Below, in pieces: positions 52,963 to 64,000 of a stretch of 64,000 bases of DNA (position 1 is its first letter; each line of letters opens with the position of its first letter). Under the pieces are notes generated by a model. The model worked only from the letters and a program-made list of their open reading frames with translations, was not told the origin of the DNA and did no database searches. The stretch lies in NCBI GenBank assembly GCA_035041965.1, contig JAPYMA010003052.1, positions 62,001-126,000 on the forward strand, in the 5' to 3' direction. This DNA is from Anisakis pegreffii (Eukaryota; Nematoda; Chromadorea; Rhabditida; Anisakidae). The translations under genes and the position numbers were made by a program.

Positions 52963-54654
52963 ATGTATCATCAGGTGCTTCTTGTCCTTCTTCTCCATGC
53001 AATCATCATTCCACTAGTCGAAACATTTGAGGCATCCGAAGTTGAGGCACTCTTCTCGGCACCAGCTCCAGATGATGAAGTAAGTGTAGATTTCATTTGC
53101 TCCTTGTTTTTTGGTTTTCGGTAGAGATTTCGAAAATAATTTATCCGCTGCTAAAACGAGTTCGATACTCAATATCAACAAGATTGCGTTTTCGATGTTC
53201 AAACGATCCGGTCCATTCAGATGAATTCAAAGTGGAGTCATGTTTTTCAGTCAGTATTTTTCGCCCAAATTTTGTTCGTTTAGTAGATAATCGAATACTG
53301 AGCAAATTTGACGGCCCCAGAATTACATCAGTGCAAGAAGCAATCAAAGAGTTAAGAGGAATTCGAACAAAGTTGATATAATATACCGACGGTTTCTGAC
53401 CTATTTGCAAGCGGTATTTTCCTCGATGGAATGCCAGTATAATCAGCTAATCCTCTGAATTCCGGTGTCCCAATGTTACCCTTCGATAGTTTATAAACTC
53501 AGCAAAAATCCTCCTGATTAGCACGTATAGAAACGTTCTCACTAACTCTATCGTTCAGTTATATCAGAACACATTTCTGTTTTTCCACAAAGTATCCTCA
53601 GTTCGAAGATTTATTCATCAATCCCCTACGAGCAGTAAGTAGCACTTAGATCAAATTCTGTCTTATGTGCGATCAACTTTCAAATTCTCGTTTAACCTTC
53701 CTAGTAATTGAAAGATACTTGATTTCAGTACATCGATGAGGTCCTTACTGAACCAGCGACTCATGAAGCAAGCTCTGCGGATGGCGTAAAACTCAAAGAA
53801 TCCCCATCAGAAGAATTGTCAACTGACGAAGCCTCCAAGCAACCGGGTAACCCCATTAACAGTGAGGATGACGAGCAGAAACAGAGCAAGAACCAAGGCG
53901 ATGATAGTGTTGAAGCATCCACGGAATCTGAGTTGCCTCCAGATTCGGTGATTGCAACAACGGAAGGACCACAACGAACATATGACCTGAGTGATCGGCG
54001 TGGTTGGCACGTTCCAATGACTGGTGGCGATGTGATTCCACCAGCGATCATTCCGCCGGAACCAGAGGATACAGTGAATGAGGAGGAACTGAACGGCGAT
54101 AAGATCAGTGTAGCTACGGGTGATGTGCGCAATTGGTAATTGTTTCTTTCTTCAATTATTATTTGTTCATTCAATAACTTATTTATTCATCAATTTTGTT
54201 ACAGAGTAACTTTGAAGAGGAACACCAACTGTCTTTATTGAATTGTTTATTCAGTTTTTTAATCAATTGCCGTTGTTTTACTCACCTTTTCATTCATTTG
54301 ACGATTATATTCGTTTGCTTATTCACCATTACAATTACACATTCCACTGTTGATGTACATTACTGTTGATAGGTCGTGATCTATTTCACGCAATAATTCA
54401 AATCTCAGGACATATTTCCATTTGCGTTCACGAGCTTACTGAATTACGGTTACAGGTATGTGGCACATTCGGTTGGTGATATTATGCCTGCTGCGATAAT
54501 ACCGCAAGAGGACGATCAAAATCAGACGAATGGTAAGGAGAACAGCAAAAATACCGAAAATGGAACGGCCACCAAGACGGATAAAGGATCAGGAGCCACT
54601 GGATCATATCTAGCTCTCGTGGTTTTGCCTTTAGCGTTGATGATACACTTTTAA
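52963..54654 (+). CDS. Secreted, probably GPI-anchored protein with a duplicated W-V-GD-P-AIIP motif
   Basis: I recognise no family. Four exons join in phase: 52963-53079, 53593-53634, 53729-54135 and 54456-54654 (254 residues). Exon 1 starts with a signal peptide (MYHQVLLVLLLHAIIIPLVE). The middle is acidic and Ser/Glu-rich, likely disordered. A 19-residue motif appears twice: 146-164 (WHVPMTGGDVIPPAIIPPE) and 189-207 (WYVAHSVGDIMPAAIIPQE), 43 residues apart. The second copy begins at the exon 3/4 junction, which splits its Trp codon. The C-terminus has small residues (GSGATGS) followed by a hydrophobic tail (YLALVVLPLALMIHF) that ends the chain, the layout of a GPI-attachment signal. N-glycosylation sequons are at 211 and 224. 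If exon 4 is skipped, exon 3 runs into a stop right after Trp189, giving a secreted form. Exon 2 could start at 53593 or 53602. Function is unknown. Confidence 0.8.
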
Positions 54655-56583
54655 TTAATTCGTTTGTATATCATCCATTAACTGGTTTCGTATCAGAGAA
54701 TTTGATTTATGAAATTGTATATAAAGCAATAGTTATTGTATTGATGAGATTCGTTTTATCAATGTTATCACTATTATTATTCAGTTTGCCGAAAATAATT
54801 CAATGCTCATTAAGTTTTAATGTAAAAGTGAAGACAACTTCTGTTTTTTTTTAATTTTTAATTTCGGCTTCTGTTGGAACTCTTGTGAAATCTTTTAAAT
54901 TATTATATTTCAATCAGTTACGCACTTGGTTCATTAGAAATATCCGATATCTGGCTATTGTATTTGGACATATGTCTGGTTACGATATCTGGTTATTGTA
55001 TTTGCCTTATCTTGACCCAGCTCAATGCTTCCGTTCGGATCATTCATTCTAAAGTGACATTCCGATTTGATTACACCAAAGAGAGTTCGAAAATGGATAT
55101 AAATGCACCCCTACTCTCTCCATGAATGCAACCCTACTCGATTTGACGTGATCTTTTTCATTTGTTCCAAATTTCTGTAAGCAAGCCAGCAAGTTTTGAG
55201 TGAACCTCAACTGATATCTCATAATCCATGGGTTGGTGTAATGAAAAGAATAAAGTGATAAGAACAAGATCATTTTTGCTATTTAAAACGTTTATTGCAG
55301 AAGGTACCAATAACAATGCGTTTTATTCATTGTCTTAACATGAAATGACAAATGTATATGAATGATTTCATATGATTAATTATGAACGTCAACAATGGAC
55401 TATGTACAAATATGCAATTGCATGACATACTGACAGGTGGTCATCAGTATTGCTGACAAGTATGTGGCATTTCAACAACCGCTACAAAATGTGACTAGAC
55501 GACCGACGGATCATACAGCTGAATGTGTGAAAAACTTTCATGGGTGATTTTGTATTTTAAGTTGGTAGGATCAAAATGGCATTTCTTTCACATTCGCTGT
55601 TGAACATGTTATTTACGATTAGCTAGAGCACAGCAAGAAATGTTCGCACGAACGAAATGCCGTTGTGATATTACCGACCTGAATTACAACATTACCCTTT
55701 CATGTATATTATATGTACACTAGCGAGCAGTAGCGCTAAACGGCAGCTTGTTGCATCAATCTATCACGGCCTATTCACGAAGTTTTTGGTATTTTTCTGC
55801 AAGACGAAAAGCAAAAAAAAATGTACCACAAATATAAAAGTCAGATTCAGAACTGAATTGCGGCTGGCGCTTATCGTTAGCAAGAACCAATCGATCAGCA
55901 TCTTCACTCTCACGATCAGAAAGCTTCCGTAAAATGAGTTTTTGCTTGAAATTCTGTTCGATGCTGTTTTGAAGACTACAGAATCATTTCAGTTTCAAAA
56001 CTCATCTTCTAAAGTTGTAAACCGCACGCGATAGTCAATCAGGGAAATTCCATCAATGTGCAATCATGGAAAAAATTCAGTGCACGGGAAATGCCGTGCA
56101 TTAGATCAGTCGTGTAATAAATCATTTGAAGTCAAATTAAGAATTTCGATTTGTCCACGAACTGAATGTACGAGCAGTGATCAGTCAGAAACTAGCGTCG
56201 ACAGTGCAACAGCGCTATTCATCAACAAACAAGAACAACTAGGATTCGATGAGTTAAGTGAGTGAGGAAAATTTTGTGGTGAATTGGTGAAGGAATTGAA
56301 TTGCGTTCAATGGAGAAGTTTTGTTGGTCGATGTTGAGTAACATCGACAACATTAAACTGAACATCTTTGCCGTAGCAATCAACCTGAAACCAAACAAAT
56401 GAGTCGGTATGTTACGAATGAAAATATCGGAAGAAATCGACTTTTTAAAGCGATTCCAAGCGCACAGGTTCTTTGCCTACTTGAATTTCTAGGCTGATCT
56501 ATTGTTTAATATAGAATTTGAGATAATCACTGTTCAAGCGAGATCAAATTCACTGAATTCATGTCGAAACATTTCCTGTAAAT
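54655..56583. other. Gene-poor intergenic DNA
   Basis: This holds the 3' UTR of the GPI-type gene and then about 1.9 kb with no exon chain or domain on either strand. A 69-codon plus-strand frame at 56056-56265 contains several Cys but has no signal peptide, splice context or family likeness. Confidence 0.5.
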
Positions 56584-57352
56584 CAGTGGTTCTCACGTTC
56601 GAGTGCTCCATTACCCCTTTTGATGATCTGGCAGGCTACCGTTATCCCCTTCCCCTCCCTGGCATCTCCAAGTTACCCAAAACGGGTAATTCCACTCCAT
56701 TTGAGAAGCACTGTTGCTCATTATTGCAACCGATTATGACTGCATGAAGAGCTATCGTCTATGACACGCTCACTTCAGACTGATTCAGATGGATTCTCAT
56801 TCTTTTCAGACGTGTTGTATTCACTCTCATAGCTATTTCATGCGAATATCGTTCTCTTGATGAGTTTTTCTCATTCATTCCGTTTCATTTCAATTCACAG
56901 TTCAAATCAATTTCTTACTCTGTAGCATATACTATTTACTGGATACGTTGACGAGTATCGACAGCCGAAATCAAGAGCACAGCTGTTGACAGTCGAAATC
57001 AACAATACAGCAATCGAATATTATTGCTCGACAATGTTCGACTGTCAAATAATCAGTTATAGAGTGTATTTGATAGAATGAGAATTCGACTTTTATTGTT
57101 AAGTGAAATGAATGAGAAATTAGCAGAAGAGAACACTTTTGGTGATGAAGGTTATGAGAGCGATTGCAACATGAAAGGAAAAGAATGAAAACCCTGATAA
57201 AAGGAATGAAAACCGTGTTAGGCCTGAACGAGCTAATGATACTCAGAAAATAGGAGAATGAAGAGTGTTGCCATCAACCCGACCCCCTCCCTTACCCCTT
57301 GACACTTCCCAATTACCCAATATGGATAATTTCACCCCTATGAGAACCACTG
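56584..57352 (+). mobile_element. hAT-like MITE, copy C, beside the sHSP gene
   Basis: This 769-bp copy has CAGTGGTTCTCAC at one end and TGAGAACCACTG at the other. It is flanked by CTGTAAAT (56576-56583) and CTCTAAAT (57353-57360), an 8-bp duplication with one difference. It has the same orientation and internal layout as copy A. Its right end lies 37 bp beyond the stop codon of the minus-strand small heat shock gene, so it probably forms part of that gene's 3' UTR. Confidence 0.92.
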
Positions 57353-57389
57353 CTCTAAATGATCAAAATAAGTGCAAATTTTATGAGTT

Positions 57390-58454
57390 TCAATGAGAAC
57401 TTTCACCAACTTTTTTGGCCTCCACATTGACGCTATTTCCAGTACGCTTCATTCTGACTGTTTCCAAATCCGTATCATCGGGAAGTCGATATTGACGTGA
57501 GAGTCGCCTTCGAGGCAGATTCGGATAGGTGGGTTCCTCTTGGTCTGCGTGAATCTGGAGGTCATATCCATAGACGCGTACCTAGAAATTTGTAACAGAG
57601 AATTCATTTTTGTCGATGTTAATTGCAGAGCCTCAAGAAAATCATCATCAGTTCTATATACCTGCACCTAATCTAACTCCGTGATCAATACTGAAAAATG
57701 CTATCGAATCAGCAAACGATGCGAACAAAAATCTGTTCAAGTGGTCATCAAATTCCAGTGCTGAATCTAGAATTAGATAGAATTCTCTTGTGAACGACAT
57801 TTTCAAATCGAAATTATACCAATAATTTAGACGCTATGATCCAGATAATATTGATAATAGAAAACTGATAATTCTGAAGTGATAATCTGAAGCGGAAAAT
57901 CGGAATGCTTAAACATTCAATCACAGTATCCAATCTTTTAAACATTCAATCTGAAACTTACGTCGATTTCCTCGGGTTTATAGTCAGCGAAGTAGTTCAG
58001 ATTGATTCGTGCCTTGAAACCCTCGGGTGTATCCTTAACAAGCGCAAATTTGCCTGCTTCTCCACTGAAATTTAATATTTGTTCGCTGTTGAAGCGTTTG
58101 AGAATTCACATTTCCTTCAACAGGAACTCTCATTTCGATCAGCGCATTGGTGAAATAGATCGATCGCTTGATCAATCAACCAGATAATATCCGTGCTACA
58201 GTAATTATCATTTAGACATTTACTGATGCCCTATCACCTGATTAATCATAGTGGAAGTATTTTACGCCTGAATTGTCTATCGCAGTCATTGATGAGAGAC
58301 TGGCATTTGGTTCTCCTCTCATGGAATCATCTGAATTGTTGTCTAACCTTGGTATTTCCCATTCACAGCTTGACATTCTTCGGATTCTTTTCGAGGTACC
58401 ACCGAACTGATTAGCGGCACGATCAACATCAGTTATCATTGTAGCCAGATGCAA
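57390..58454 (-). CDS. Small heat shock protein (alpha-crystallin domain)
   Basis: Small heat shock proteins are ATP-independent chaperones that hold unfolding proteins in solution. Three exons join in phase on the minus strand: 58454-58348, 58064-57962 and 57581-57390 (133 residues). The alpha-crystallin domain runs from about residue 41 to 126. It includes FKARINLNYFADYKPEEID, VRVYGYDLQIHADQEE and the diagnostic LSRQYRLPDDTDLETVRM followed by NSVNVEAKKV. The N-terminal arm is short and ends in a Trp (CEWEIPS), as in the small HSP-12-like nematode proteins, and the tail is only a few residues with no I-x-I motif. The exon 1 donor (AAG/GTTAGA) is not ideal, but it is the one in phase; a GTAAAA further on is out of phase. 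Either of two ATGs (residues 1 and 6) could start the protein. No clear heat shock element was found upstream. Confidence 0.82.
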
Positions 58455-61400
58455 TACTCAAACAAATCCAATTGAAATGAAATCAGATCTTTCAGTTAGT
58501 CACTGACGGAAAATTGAGAGGATTGAGTAGTGTGGTAAGTTGGTCTTTTGATTGCTGAAGTAGTGTCTTGAAGCAGATGTTGAAATGTTGACGATGTGGT
58601 GAGTGAGTTCACACAGTTCAAAATTACTGCGTGTTTATGACGGAGGAGAAGCAAGTTGTGAGGTGAGGAGTTCTGAAAAGAGAAGTTGAGAATAAAACTG
58701 ATTTGCTGTTGTGAGGGGTTGGATTTGCATCGCTTATATAGGCGATGACATGCGTCGAACATCACTGGCTGGCGTCATATGCTTGCTTGTGTTTGCTTGA
58801 TGTTTACGTTGCAATCAAGCAAGTAAATGAATGATGATGATTTGACATATATCCGATAATCAGCTACAAGCCGCAACAATATCAACAATGAAAAACACAA
58901 CTTCAATGAAAGTATCAAAAAGCGCATCTGGTCTCTGAGTGAACAATACCATGAAACGTACTGAGAACCTAAAAATGAAATAATCACGCATCATATTCTT
59001 AATTTTGAAGTGCAATCGCCTATTCGTTTCGAGAATTTAGCTGGCGGTTTTTTTTCCAAAAGTTTTTTTTTGATGAACTACAAATAGCAACTGCTTGCCA
59101 TACAACTTACGAGTAATTTATTGCACTCAAAGCTTCCTTACTAACTCGATAAAAAAGAACAACAATGAACACACTAATCACTGTTATTAGTATCGTGATC
59201 ATTACCATCGTTCGTAAAACAGCGCTGCAGACATTGTTATCATGAGAATTACCACTATCCAATAATGTTTAATTTATGATATTCTTCAGTAGTATTCAGT
59301 CAATGCTTACTATATGAACCAGAATTAGGCAGTCATCAACCTCGTAGAGCACGTTGAATTTAGGAGGAAAAATTCAATCAATAAATTTTTTCCACCTTCC
59401 TCTAGTTCATCAACATCATTGATTTTTTTCACGATTCATGATCTGTCGGAAACGTAAAAATGTTATTATCAGACTTTGAAATGCGCATAAAAAGCGCATA
59501 CACATTCACACAGCTGATCGGTGCTTATCTCTCAAAAATCACGAGTTCCATTCGCATCATTCATTCTCCAAGTTCCATTTCGCCTCCCGTTTTTCGTCCT
59601 CTTTTTGATGCTCTTACGATCCTAACCATAAAAACTGTCAACTGAATGGCTCCAATATATCACTGATACTTTGCAGAATTTGATCATCTTGCAAACTATT
59701 GTTAAACGAAACCTACGAAATATTGAAAAGCGAATGGTTTTTATTCTCTGAGTTTTTTCTTGTTGACTGCAATCAAACATAAACATGTGATGCGTAATTA
59801 CCTGGTTGCAAAATGCAACGACTTCTTTACTCACAAATTCGAGAGCAATTGTTTTGGAACATCGATCACTGGAACTCATTCGATTAGATTCGATTCGATG
59901 ACAGAATTGAATCGTTAATGAGGATATCGAAAAGTAATCTGTGATGATATGTTGGAAAACAACTGTGTGGTGGGCTCATGAATGCTACTTCGATTGTTGG
60001 GTTTTAGCTCGAGAAGAAATTGCTGTTTTTGACGCAAACTGCGGAATTTGGCATAAAGATGATGTGAATGCTGTACGCGGAAGAATACCTCAAAGGAATT
60101 AATAGAAAACTATACGGTGTCAGTCTATCGATAAGTGCAGTGCGGAAGAGGCAAAAACGTCAGTGGTTATTTTCGGAAATTTGGCTGACGACATCTCTCC
60201 CCCAATAATCCATCATCGATCACCGGTCCTCCAATCCATCATCGATCACCGGAACTGATTCGATTGTACAGCCGTTGTGATCAAAGAGCTTGCTTTTTTT
60301 TCGGTTCGAAGAAAAGTTTTATAGCTAACTCCCACGAACATATCTATCAAGATGAGCTATCGCCGAACTGAACGTAGCGATTTGAATTGAAATGTATGTT
60401 TGTGCTCAACTAACTACTCGAAACTGACCTGTAGTACACATCGTTTAATCGTGTTCATCGATGCAACAACATCTGATGTGAACCGTCGATTTATCAAACA
60501 ACTCAATGAAGGAATGAATGAATACAACGTTGGAAAAATGCTCCGATGTATGGCTGAGAGGAGATGCGCTTATGAAAGCATTCTTAACATGCGAACAACA
60601 AGCAGTTTTCGATGGTGAACTTAAATAACATCTGCAAAAACAATAGATAAATTGCTGGAAAACACAAATTACTTCACAAATATCATCATATGACATATCA
60701 GAAGTATTCGATGAGTGCAAAAGCCCTTTAGAGTACGTCTGTTCTTCTCATTGATAATTGTGTTTATCTCTTCAGAATGTTCACAATGATCAAAATAAGG
60801 TTTCCGCATAGGATGAAAATAGTTACCGTATCGAAGCTCCTTTCGCATAGAATTTGCTAAACTGTAGCGCTCTTACTAATTTATACTTACAAGCTAATAA
60901 TTAGAAATTTTATATAATATTTGTCATTATTAATTTCCTTTTGATCGGCTCATCTAACATCGGAAATGCTCATTTTCTGTTGCCTCATCGCAGACTTGCC
61001 TTGCTGTCTAAGAGTTGACGGAAGAATTTAAAAACAATCTTGCAATATAGACAAGCTCAGGTTTCAATAAAGGCGCAAGTTTCCATTCTATGAATTATAA
61101 CAAGCTATGATTTACAATAAGCTAACAGGATGAGAGTTTTCATGGAATGACTGACTAGGTTTCAACTTTAAAAAATAGGGAATTTTAAAATCAGTCGGCA
61201 GAGGGATTTTTGACAAATAGTCATAATAGTTACTATGACTAACAATGATAACCACTAATCGTCACTATGACTGGACGAACAATTATTCAGTTACTATGAG
61301 ATTTGTTTTATTTTGCTTTGTTTTCGAGTAATGAATTCTCGGATGAGTTTATCATATCATGTTATTATTATGATGATAAATTGTCAACAATTAACAACAC

Positions 61401-64000
61401 ACACAGAGCAGATCTCTTCGTGTAACAACATTTTGACATGTTCTAGACAATTTTAATGTGATACTTTCGTGAGTGATGACGATTTGTTATTGTTTCGGTC
61501 ATTCGAAAACAATATGGAAATATGATGAGAATGTCGTCTCGTCATCGATACATCGTCACGTGAACGATCATCGATACGGAATCGATACGGAACAGCTATG
61601 AGATGTACCACAAATGTTGTCTGATCAACGCTTCGGGGGTGTTTCTTAAGTTACTTCAGATATGCATTCATAAATTGTTTTTGATTGCTTTTCTTTTCAA
61701 ACGACAGCTCATCAATCTAAATCTCGACGTTATCATATTGTTTTGAATCATTTTAATTATTGACTGTTTGCTTTTATCTCATTTTTAATGCATAAAGAAG
61801 GCATTATTGAACTGCATTTGATAACTTACATCTTTAACTGTTGCAGCAATACAATAAATGTTAACAGAATGACTTACTTCATTAAGTCAGATATCTGAAA
61901 TGAAAATGCAATATAAGATCTCAGTGTAACAGATTGTGATACTGACGAAATAAGTACTTGTAATATGACAATTGCGGTGTTTTCAACTAATAACTGAGCA
62001 AGTGGGTTTTCATTCGTGTTGATCGAGTGATGTGACTGCGATGAGGAAAAGGAAAATGATAATAATAACAATAGTAATGAAACTGATAATAATAATGATT
62101 ATGATAATAGTACTGATAATGGACAACATTGTAAAACAACGATGAATTAGGAATTTTTAATTTTCTTATTGACTATTTTTAACTTCATATCCGCCTTATT
62201 ATTTTGCGGTGTTAAGTGCTGCTTAATTGCAAACAAATTCATTAATTTTGTTGATAAATCGGCGATCAGCCGAATGTAATGAAAAAATAAGTTAGATTGA
62301 TCTATTAAATGCCTCAAAAAATCAGTTTCATTGTTTGATGTTTCGAGAATTCTCGTAGTTTCATCGTTTGAACAACATTCATTTATCAATTTCGGATGGT
62401 GGAGGAGGTTCGTGTTAGGTTGATAAAAAACTAGTCGAAGAGCATTTGTTTCGAGTTAGTGTTGTGGGCGAATTTTGTGAACTTCATTCATTATCAAACA
62501 ATTAATTAATTTCCATTAAATTCTTTCAAATTAAAAGTTGATGTTGGAAAAAGTCTAAATCTCAAAAATTGAGCAATCACAATAGAACGCTCAAAGATAA
62601 TCACCTGATAATGGTAAACAAAACGTTCTAACATCTTTAGAATTTCGTAGTGCTGTTTGATTTTCTGAAATCGCTTCCAATTAATCATAAACAGATGAAA
62701 TCTCCTGCTGTACAGGTTGCATCAGGTGGATCCGTGAGAAAGTATTTGAACCGATTATTCTTCTCAAAATTTCATTCAAAATCACTTTTCAAGCACCAAC
62801 CTTGCCCACTGATAATTTCAGTCTCAGTCCAGAGATACGAGCGTGAGAGAGACAACTATAATCAGCAGATCACAAAAGCACAGAACATAATAAAATTGCT
62901 ATTTTGAATTGTCAAATACATCGAATGTAAATGATAATGATAGCGTGTAAATTTAACGAAAGCAAGTAATCACGATAGCCTACGTTGTTTCTTAAACAAC
63001 CGCAGACAGGAACTGCACTGAACTCAACTTTTTCCATACCCCAAATCGAATACAGAATATTTTCACATCGCAATAGGTCATTCTGTCGCAGTTTCGCTTA
63101 TGACAAAGTGAAGAGAATCATAGAATGAAAAGAACACTGGACGCTGCGAATTGGTAGGAATAGAGAATGAGAGGGCCGCTCAGAGAGTTTGATTTCGCAA
63201 GTATTTCTGATGCAGCAATGACCTATATAAGAATGCTGGTTGTTTGCAAGCTGCTTGACTCAGTCGTGCATATCAGCTATTTGAATTCATCTAGAAGGTT
63301 ACGTGATTGTCATACCATCAGCCACCAACAAAGTTTACAGATGAGGTTTTTCGCTCTCAGGTGGTAGTGCAAGATGATATCACTTATTCTTGTAAACATT
63401 TGTAATTTTCTAAAAAAAAGCAGTCAAAGTTTTTTCTTGACTATTCGCAACTTTCTGAATTGATTATCATATTCAAACTTTCAAACTTCAATTGGCCAAC
63501 CTAATGTCAATGATGTGATGCTCCATGCGTAGAATGTTTTCATCTATCACTACGTTATCACAAACAATTTAAAAAAATTGTTTCCAAATAAATCTACCGA
63601 TACTCTCTTGAAGTTGTTTTTTAAAGATAATTTCAGTCAGTAATGTATTCAGAAAATAGAGCTGTTTGTTCAGTGATGATTGATGCCGAAATGTTTAAGT
63701 ACGCAACATTAAGGAACAACGGAAAAATCACCTTTTTATTTATTCACTATCCGAGCTAAAGTGTTTTTTCTTTAGAAGCTGCAAATCGTCAAGTAATAAT
63801 ATTTGACAAATATTAAGTCATAAAACTGCTTTTAAGAAATCGAACCAAAACTCGTGCTTTTCGTTAAATGCATATTCACAACACTCAATGCAACTACACA
63901 ATTCCAATTGAGAGGGTATAAATCTAAAAGATATGAATGTTAAAAAACATTTGCATTGCTAATGTCTGAAAAGCTATATAGAATAACTGGTTTGTTGAGT
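58455..64000. other. Gene-poor DNA upstream of the sHSP gene to the window end
   Basis: About 5.5 kb with no supported gene. It contains short tandem duplications, for example a 28-bp unit with CCATCATCGATCACCGG twice at about 60209-60260, and an ATA/GAT-rich run near 62044-62118. A short minus-strand frame at 59879 that ends in a fair donor (CAG/GTAATT) could be a first exon, but no convincing partner follows. Confidence 0.5.
58733..58742 (-). promoter_or_regulatory. Possible TATA box of the sHSP gene
   Basis: The minus strand reads CCTATATAAG about 280 bases before the start codon at 58454. The match to TATAWAA is good, and stress genes often have TATA boxes. The distance would require a 5' UTR of roughly 250 bases or trans-splicing, so this is tentative. 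Confidence 0.3.

Noticed and set aside
53761..54174. 137-codon minus-strand frame
   Set aside because: Antisense shadow of exon 3 of the secreted repeat protein; its Ser-rich composition mirrors the acidic sense codons.
59622..59879. Possible first exon on the minus strand (MSSSDRCSKTIALEFVSKEVV...) ending at CAG/GTAATT
   Set aside because: The only in-phase continuation found (acceptor GGTTAG) gives a 29-residue basic tail and stop, with no family match.

Overview
The window is eukaryotic and almost certainly from a nematode. It is AT-rich. Its genes are split into short exons by introns with GT donors and TTTCAG or TTTTAG acceptors. Three predicted start codons lie 3 to 22 bases after an unpaired intron-type acceptor, as expected for spliced-leader trans-splicing. 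The prohormone convertase reads like Caenorhabditis EGL-3 throughout. I cannot name the genus; an ascarid-like or other clade III/V nematode is possible but not shown.

Layout. 154-3716 (+) is the C-terminal half of the COPII coat protein SEC-23; its 5' half lies before the window. 3717-15743 is a 12 kb gene-poor stretch with a six-copy 238-bp satellite, hairpins, a dispersed repeat and a hAT-type MITE. 15744-24688 (+) is a complete 15-exon PC2/EGL-3 gene of 659 residues with the full catalytic set; one intron carries a second MITE and another a fold-back element. 24689-37379 is gene-poor, with low-complexity DNA and a strong hairpin. 37401-43166 (+) is an 11-exon SLC23 nucleobase/ascorbate-type transporter of 555 residues, with a 206-bp direct repeat in two of its introns. 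It converges on 44593-47976 (-), a six-exon coiled-coil protein I do not recognise. 48903-49138 is a palindromic element containing two head-to-head tRNA-like units. 50253-51690 (-) is a three-exon cystine-knot hormone subunit resembling thyrostimulin beta (GPB5). Divergent from it, 52963-54654 (+) encodes a secreted, probably GPI-anchored protein with a duplicated 19-residue motif. 57390-58454 (-) is a small heat shock protein with a third MITE starting 37 bp past its stop codon. 58455-64000 shows no gene I can support.

The genes do not form an operon. Several act in the secretory route (SEC-23 in ER export, PC2 in peptide-hormone processing, and two secreted or surface products), but a functional link between neighbours is only inference. 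All exon chains were assembled by hand from reading frame, splice signals and family similarity; phase is consistent across every junction reported.
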